From: Muribaculaceae bacterium
Lineage (GTDB): Bacteria; Bacteroidota; Bacteroidia; Bacteroidales; Muribaculaceae
Reading direction: 5' to 3'
Assembly: GCA_016287065.1 (NCBI GenBank)
Contig: JAEEVB010000018.1
Span: 1-15,950, forward strand
Length of the DNA stretch: 15,950 bases
The notes beneath the pieces were generated by a model. The model searched no databases, was not told the DNA's origin, and worked only from the letters and a program-made list of their open reading frames with translations. How positions within the stretch are numbered: the stretch's first letter is position 1; each line of letters opens with the position of its first letter. The translations under genes and the position numbers were made by a program. This document shows, one piece after another, positions 13,638 to 15,950 of this stretch.

Positions 13638-14063
13638 TCAACATGAAGATGATTTTAACGAACTCACGAACTGATCGATGAGTGGCAGCGCCTCTTGCGG
13701 AGAGGTGCAGTTGGCAGTGAGCGTCTCCACGGGGCAAAACCCGGTGCCTGCCCGGTTGATGATGGCAGGCACCCGTTTGCCGTAAGAGAACTTGACGTTG
13801 GCCATTTCGAGAAACTCGATGGCCTGCTCACTGATGAGTGCAGCGTGGAGCTGCTTGACTCCGCCCAGAATCATGAGGGCCGCCGCTCCGCGTCCTACCA
13901 CCTTGTCGGCCACCATGGCGCCGTTGAGCCATTGCGGCATGTTGTGCAAGATATTGTGCAAGTCGCTCACGCCACGCCCATGAAGGGTGTGGATGGTTCC
14001 TTGCGCGTCGCGAATCACGAGTGATGCGTTCTGGCTATCGAGTATGTCAATGAGTTCATTCAT
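13638..14063 (-). CDS. DUF1893 family protein (cytidine-deaminase-like fold)
   Basis: The 141-residue product matches DUF1893: LVIRDAQGTIHTLHGRGVSDL, the strongly conserved AMVADKVVGRGAAALMILGGV block, AALISEQAIEFL, and NRAGTGFCPVET. The family belongs to the deaminase-like fold; Cys110 and Glu113 in CPVE are in the family's usual motif, but no enzymatic activity is established. There is no signal peptide, so it is cytosolic. It begins 18 bp after the alpha-amylase stop codon, so the two are probably co-transcribed. The pairing with a secreted amylase has no obvious metabolic logic. The last residues (SLKSSSC) are not family-typical but do not suggest truncation. Confidence 0.88.
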   Translation of the reverse strand: MNELIDILDSQNASLVIRDAQGTIHTLHGRGVSDLHNILHNMPQWLNGAMVADKVVGRGAAALMILGGVKQLHAALISEQAIEFLEMANVKFSYGKRVPAIINRAGTGFCPVETLTANCTSPQEALPLIDQFVSSLKSSSC

Positions 14064-14081
14064 CGTTCAAGTTGATATCGC

Positions 14082-15419
14082 TCATTTCTTCTTCCAAATG
14101 CGATATTCGTAAGGCTTCAATGATGTTTTATCGGATATCGTTTCGTCTTTGCCAGTTATGACATCGGTGACATTTGTGCCAGCCAGATCTTTGGTGGGCA
14201 GCTGGACGAGTTTGTTGTGCACATTGACGGCGAGAATAAAGGTGTCGCCATCGAGGGTGCGGGTGAACAGGAGCACATCGTCGTTGGTGCCGGCATCGGC
14301 CATCTTGCCTTTGCGCAAAGCGGCATTCTCGTTATAGACCTTGATGAGCTGCTGATATTCCTGATAGAGTTCGGGGCGCTGCATCCAGTTCACGGGCACA
14401 TAGTGGAAGAAATTGATGGGTTTCTCGTAGCCCACTTCCTGCGAACCGTAGACGAGGAGTCCGCCGTGCAGCATGCTGGTGGCTACAAAGGCAGCCATCG
14501 AGCCGCGCTCGTTGCCATAGAGCACCACGGGCGACTCCTTGGTGGCTTCGTCGTGGTTGGTGGTGAAGCGCAGTTTCACTTTGCCTTCGGGCAGTCCGGC
14601 ATATTCGGCCGAGTCGGTTTCGAGCAGTTTCTTGGCGCTCTCGCCCTTGAATGTGGCGATAACGGCATCCTTGAAGTCCCAGGCGTAGTTCATGTCGAAT
14701 CCTCCGTCAACGAAGTTCTTCTTGTCGTTGCCTTCGGCAAGCATCACGATGTTGCGGGGAGCGGCGGCTTTGCGCAGTTGTGTGATGGCATCTTTCCAGA
14801 AGTCGGTGGGCACAGAGTCGGCCACATCGCAGCGGAAGCCGTCGATACCCACTTCGGTAATCCAGAACTTCATGGCGTCGATCATGGCTTTGCGCATCTC
14901 GGGGTTATCGTAGTTGAGGTCGGCCACATCGGTCCAGTCGGTGTTCTCGGGGAAGATGATTTCACCCTTCTTGTCGTGGGTGTACCAGTCGGGATGGTCT
15001 TTCACCCAGGCATTGTCCCAAGCTGTGTGGTTGGCCACCCAGTCGAGAATGATGGCTATGCCGTGTTCGTGGCACACTTTCACCAGGTTCTTGAAATCGT
15101 CGATGGTGCCGAACTCGGGAGCCACAGCCTTGTAGTCCTTGATGGAGTAGGGCGAGTTCTTGCTATTCACCTCGCCAATGGGGTAGATGGGCATAACCCA
15201 GATGACGTTGACGCCCAGCGCCTTGATGGAGTCGATGCGTGCGGCCACAGCGTTGAGGGAGTTTTGAGGTGCGAACACGCGTGGATTGACCTGATACATG
15301 GCGATGTCGGTCACTTCGGGCAGTTTGAATTCATTGTTGTCGGCTTTCTGCTTGTTGGGGTTGCAGGCTGCTAACAGGATGCTCAATACGAGAGCGGTCA
15401 TTGAAAGAAAATGTTTCAT
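14082..15419 (-). CDS. GH13 alpha-amylase family lipoprotein
   Basis: The 445-residue protein cleaves alpha-glucan linkages at the cell envelope. It has a lipoprotein signal with lipobox LLAAC (Cys19). The (beta/alpha)8 barrel motifs are intact: DWVANH (126-131), GFRCDVAD with nucleophile Asp198, LAEG with acid/base Glu229, and TTNHDE with Asp290 as the transition-state residue. A C-terminal beta domain (about 370-445) ends KPYEYRIWKKK. It is shorter than typical SusG and lacks an inserted carbohydrate-binding domain. No SusC/SusD pair is nearby, so it is not a standard starch-utilisation locus within this window. A TAAGTTTG -7 box lies 36 bp upstream. The DUF1893 gene follows after 18 bp. 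Specificity (starch, maltooligosaccharide, trehalose-type) cannot be fixed from motifs. Confidence 0.94.
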   Translation of the reverse strand: MKHFLSMTALVLSILLAACNPNKQKADNNEFKLPEVTDIAMYQVNPRVFAPQNSLNAVAARIDSIKALGVNVIWVMPIYPIGEVNSKNSPYSIKDYKAVAPEFGTIDDFKNLVKVCHEHGIAIILDWVANHTAWDNAWVKDHPDWYTHDKKGEIIFPENTDWTDVADLNYDNPEMRKAMIDAMKFWITEVGIDGFRCDVADSVPTDFWKDAITQLRKAAAPRNIVMLAEGNDKKNFVDGGFDMNYAWDFKDAVIATFKGESAKKLLETDSAEYAGLPEGKVKLRFTTNHDEATKESPVVLYGNERGSMAAFVATSMLHGGLLVYGSQEVGYEKPINFFHYVPVNWMQRPELYQEYQQLIKVYNENAALRKGKMADAGTNDDVLLFTRTLDGDTFILAVNVHNKLVQLPTKDLAGTNVTDVITGKDETISDKTSLKPYEYRIWKKK

Positions 15420-15454
15420 AATGATGATATTTAATGAATTGTAGAATCAGAATG

Positions 15455-15462
15455 CAAACTTA
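15455..15462 (-). promoter_or_regulatory. -7 promoter box for the alpha-amylase gene
   Basis: The minus strand reads TAAGTTTG, matching TAnnTTTG. Transcription would start near 15449, giving a leader of about 30 nt. A -33 TTTG is not evident. Confidence 0.55.
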
Positions 15463-15509
15463 CAAAAAAATATTGAGATTAAGAGTCGCTTTGTGAGAAA
15501 TTGCACATT

Positions 15510-15572
15510 AGTTTTCAGTTAAGAGTTTTCAGTTTTGAGTTTTGAGTTTTCAGTTTTCAGTTTTCAGTTAAA
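15510..15572 (+). repeat. 7-bp tandem repeat array (AGTTTTC/G)
   Basis: Nine contiguous 7-bp units start at 15510, mostly AGTTTTC or AGTTTTG, with AGTTAAG and AGTTAAA variants. No gene covers them. This marks the left border of island B, just upstream of the amylase promoter. Confidence 0.85.
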
Positions 15573-15582
15573 GGTTGTAGAT

Positions 15583-15645
15583 GTTCTAGGCGCTCTAGAT
15601 GCTCTAGCCGCTCTAGTTTTTCTAGCTGCTCTAGATGCTCTGATG
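15583..15645 (+). repeat. 9-bp tandem repeat array (GCTCTAGnn)
   Basis: Seven 9-bp units in perfect register: GTTCTAGGC, GCTCTAGAT, GCTCTAGCC, GCTCTAGTT, TTTCTAGCT, GCTCTAGAT, GCTCTGATG. The CTCTAG core is kept and the last two bases vary freely. On either strand a 9-bp unit would encode a 3-residue repeat, but no convincing gene includes it. Confidence 0.85.
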
Positions 15646-15698
15646 GGATGGAGGGGAAGCGTGGGAACGATGGGAAAAAGGGGAAAAACGGGAAATTT
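15645..15698 (-). repeat. Degenerate second copy of the 9-bp TTCCCAnn array (direct repeat of 15818-15863)
   Basis: The first 35 bp, read on the plus strand from GGGATGGAG, match 15818-15852 at 33 positions, an offset of 173 bp. On the minus strand this copy has irregular units, which breaks the proline-every-third-residue frame, and it lacks a nearby ATG. It looks like a decayed duplicate of the island B peptide segment. Confidence 0.75.
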
Positions 15699-15744
15699 GT
15701 GCAAAGACGACGTTTTTTCCTCTCGCAAAGCAGGTGCCACGCAA

Positions 15745-15768
15745 AGCCGGCTGACGCCGGTTCTTTTT
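15745..15768 (+). terminator. Hairpin followed by a T-run inside island B
   Basis: AGCCGGC (15745-15751) pairs with GCCGGTT (15756-15762) around TGAC, followed by CTTTTT. It has the form of an intrinsic terminator for plus-strand transcription, yet no convincing plus-strand gene enters it. It may be a structural part of the repeat island. Confidence 0.5.
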
Positions 15769-15783
15769 CATTGTCGCTGGTTA

Positions 15784-15810
15784 CTCGGAGGTCTCAGAGT
15801 TCTCGGAGAA
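15784..15810 (+). repeat. Three-unit 9-bp array (CTCnGAGnn)
   Basis: CTCGGAGGT, CTCAGAGTT and CTCGGAGAA lie in register. This is the third 9-bp array in island B with a different core sequence. The stop codon of the minus-strand peptide ORF falls in it. Confidence 0.7.
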
Positions 15811-15874
15811 ATCTGAAGGGATGGAGAGGAAGCGTGGGAAGGATGGGAAAAATGGGAAATTTTGGTGTTTTCAT
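15794..15874 (-). CDS. Short ORF encoding a proline-every-third-residue peptide (island B copy)
   Basis: This 26-codon ORF begins MKTPKFPIFPILPTLPLHP and ends FRFLREL. It shares the initial MK and the KFPIFP core with the island A peptide. Its ATG lies about 28 nt below the predicted transcription start of the module at 15903-15950, with an AT-rich leader, so promoter, leader and ATG are laid out as for a real gene. The array at 15818-15863 supplies the (F/I/L)-P-x pattern. The peptide is basic and hydrophobic. No function is recognised; a simple-sequence artefact cannot be excluded. Confidence 0.38.
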   Translation of the reverse strand: MKTPKFPIFPILPTLPLHPFRFLREL

Positions 15875-15902
15875 GGTAGTCTCTTTTTAAATTAATGATT
15901 GC

Positions 15903-15950
15903 GTGGGCGAAGATAGGAGGGAAAAAGGTGAAGAGCGATGGTAATAGCAT
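15903..15950 (-). promoter_or_regulatory. Island B promoter-like module: palindrome, 22-nt pyrimidine spacer, TATCTTCGCCCAC
   Basis: On the minus strand ATGCTATTACCAT (15938-15950) is followed by 22 nt that are 20/22 pyrimidine and then TATCTTCGCCCAC (15903-15915). Compared with island A, 25 of the 26 bases in the two 13-mers are identical and the spacing is the same, while the spacer and downstream leader differ. This pattern suggests selection on the two blocks rather than a recent duplication. The window ends at the first base of the palindrome, so the module may extend further. Confidence 0.6.

Noticed and set aside
14217..15374. Long plus-strand ORF (385 codons) opposite the alpha-amylase gene
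   Set aside because: It mirrors the amylase codons, has Val/His/Gly-rich low-information sequence and no recognisable domain. The minus-strand gene has intact catalytic motifs.
15583..15645. Possible CRISPR array
   Set aside because: Units are 9 bp and contiguous, with no unique spacers of CRISPR length and no cas genes. It is a simple tandem repeat.
15535..15816. Plus-strand 93-codon ORF through island B with an L-x-A-L-x-A-L repeat
   Set aside because: It is created by the 9-bp GCTCTAGnn array and neighbouring repeats, has no promoter box upstream, and the duplicated GGGATGGAG segment is read in different frames in its two copies.

Overview
The window is a chromosomal segment of a Bacteroidales bacterium, probably of the Prevotellaceae/Muribaculaceae type. 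Four things point there: eight clean matches to the Bacteroidetes -7 promoter box TAnnTTTG, two with a well-spaced TTTG -33 box; almost no Shine-Dalgarno sequences; families typical of the phylum (Porin_10-like outer-membrane barrel, DUF4886 SGNH lipoprotein, lipoprotein GH13 amylase); and GuaA and KOR proteins that read like Bacteroides homologues. No rRNA, tRNA, transposase, CRISPR or prophage was seen. Most of the window is ordinary core metabolism. The unusual material lies in two intergenic repeat islands, about 1650-2100 and 15510-15950.

Layout. 2-949 (+) is the C-terminal part of a putative porin. It converges on a free methionine-(R)-sulfoxide reductase (962-1426, -). Repeat island A follows (about 1655-2100). 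Next are a DUF2461 gene (2152-2820, +) and a four-gene 2-oxoacid:ferredoxin oxidoreductase operon (2890-5579, +), closed by a strong terminator. An RluA-type pseudouridine synthase (5803-6702) and GMP synthetase guaA (6844-8388) come next. guaA is followed by a modular single-pass membrane protein of unknown function (8443-10185). A YiiX-like papain-fold exported protein (10209-10865, -) is divergent from an exported protein with a calcium-binding-type loop (11123-11839, +), which converges on rpsO (11966-12241, -) over a bidirectional terminator. The minus strand then carries a DUF4886/SGNH lipoprotein (12365-13540), a DUF1893 protein (13638-14063) and a GH13 alpha-amylase lipoprotein (14082-15419). 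Repeat island B fills the window to its right edge.

Most notable observation. The two islands, about 14 kb apart and in opposite orientation, carry the same promoter-like module: a 13-bp palindrome (ATGCTATTAGCAT, or ATGCTATTACCAT), exactly 22 nt of pyrimidine-rich spacer, and the 13-mer TATCTTCGCCCAC. A short AT-rich leader and an ATG follow. Downstream of each lies a very short ORF (37 and 26 codons) built on a 9-bp repeat that puts proline at every third residue after a shared KFPIFP core. Island A also has an ORF with four copies of a 7-residue R-x-W/R-Y repeat. This looks like a dispersed, expressed small-peptide or repeat family with its own promoter. Its function is unknown, and its reality as protein is unproven.

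Working together: KOR/VOR links 2-oxoacids to CoA thioesters through ferredoxin; the amylase, porin and SGNH lipoprotein fit glycan use at the cell envelope; the two exported or membrane proteins with DxxxDG loops flank the papain-fold protein and may also belong to envelope biology (inference).
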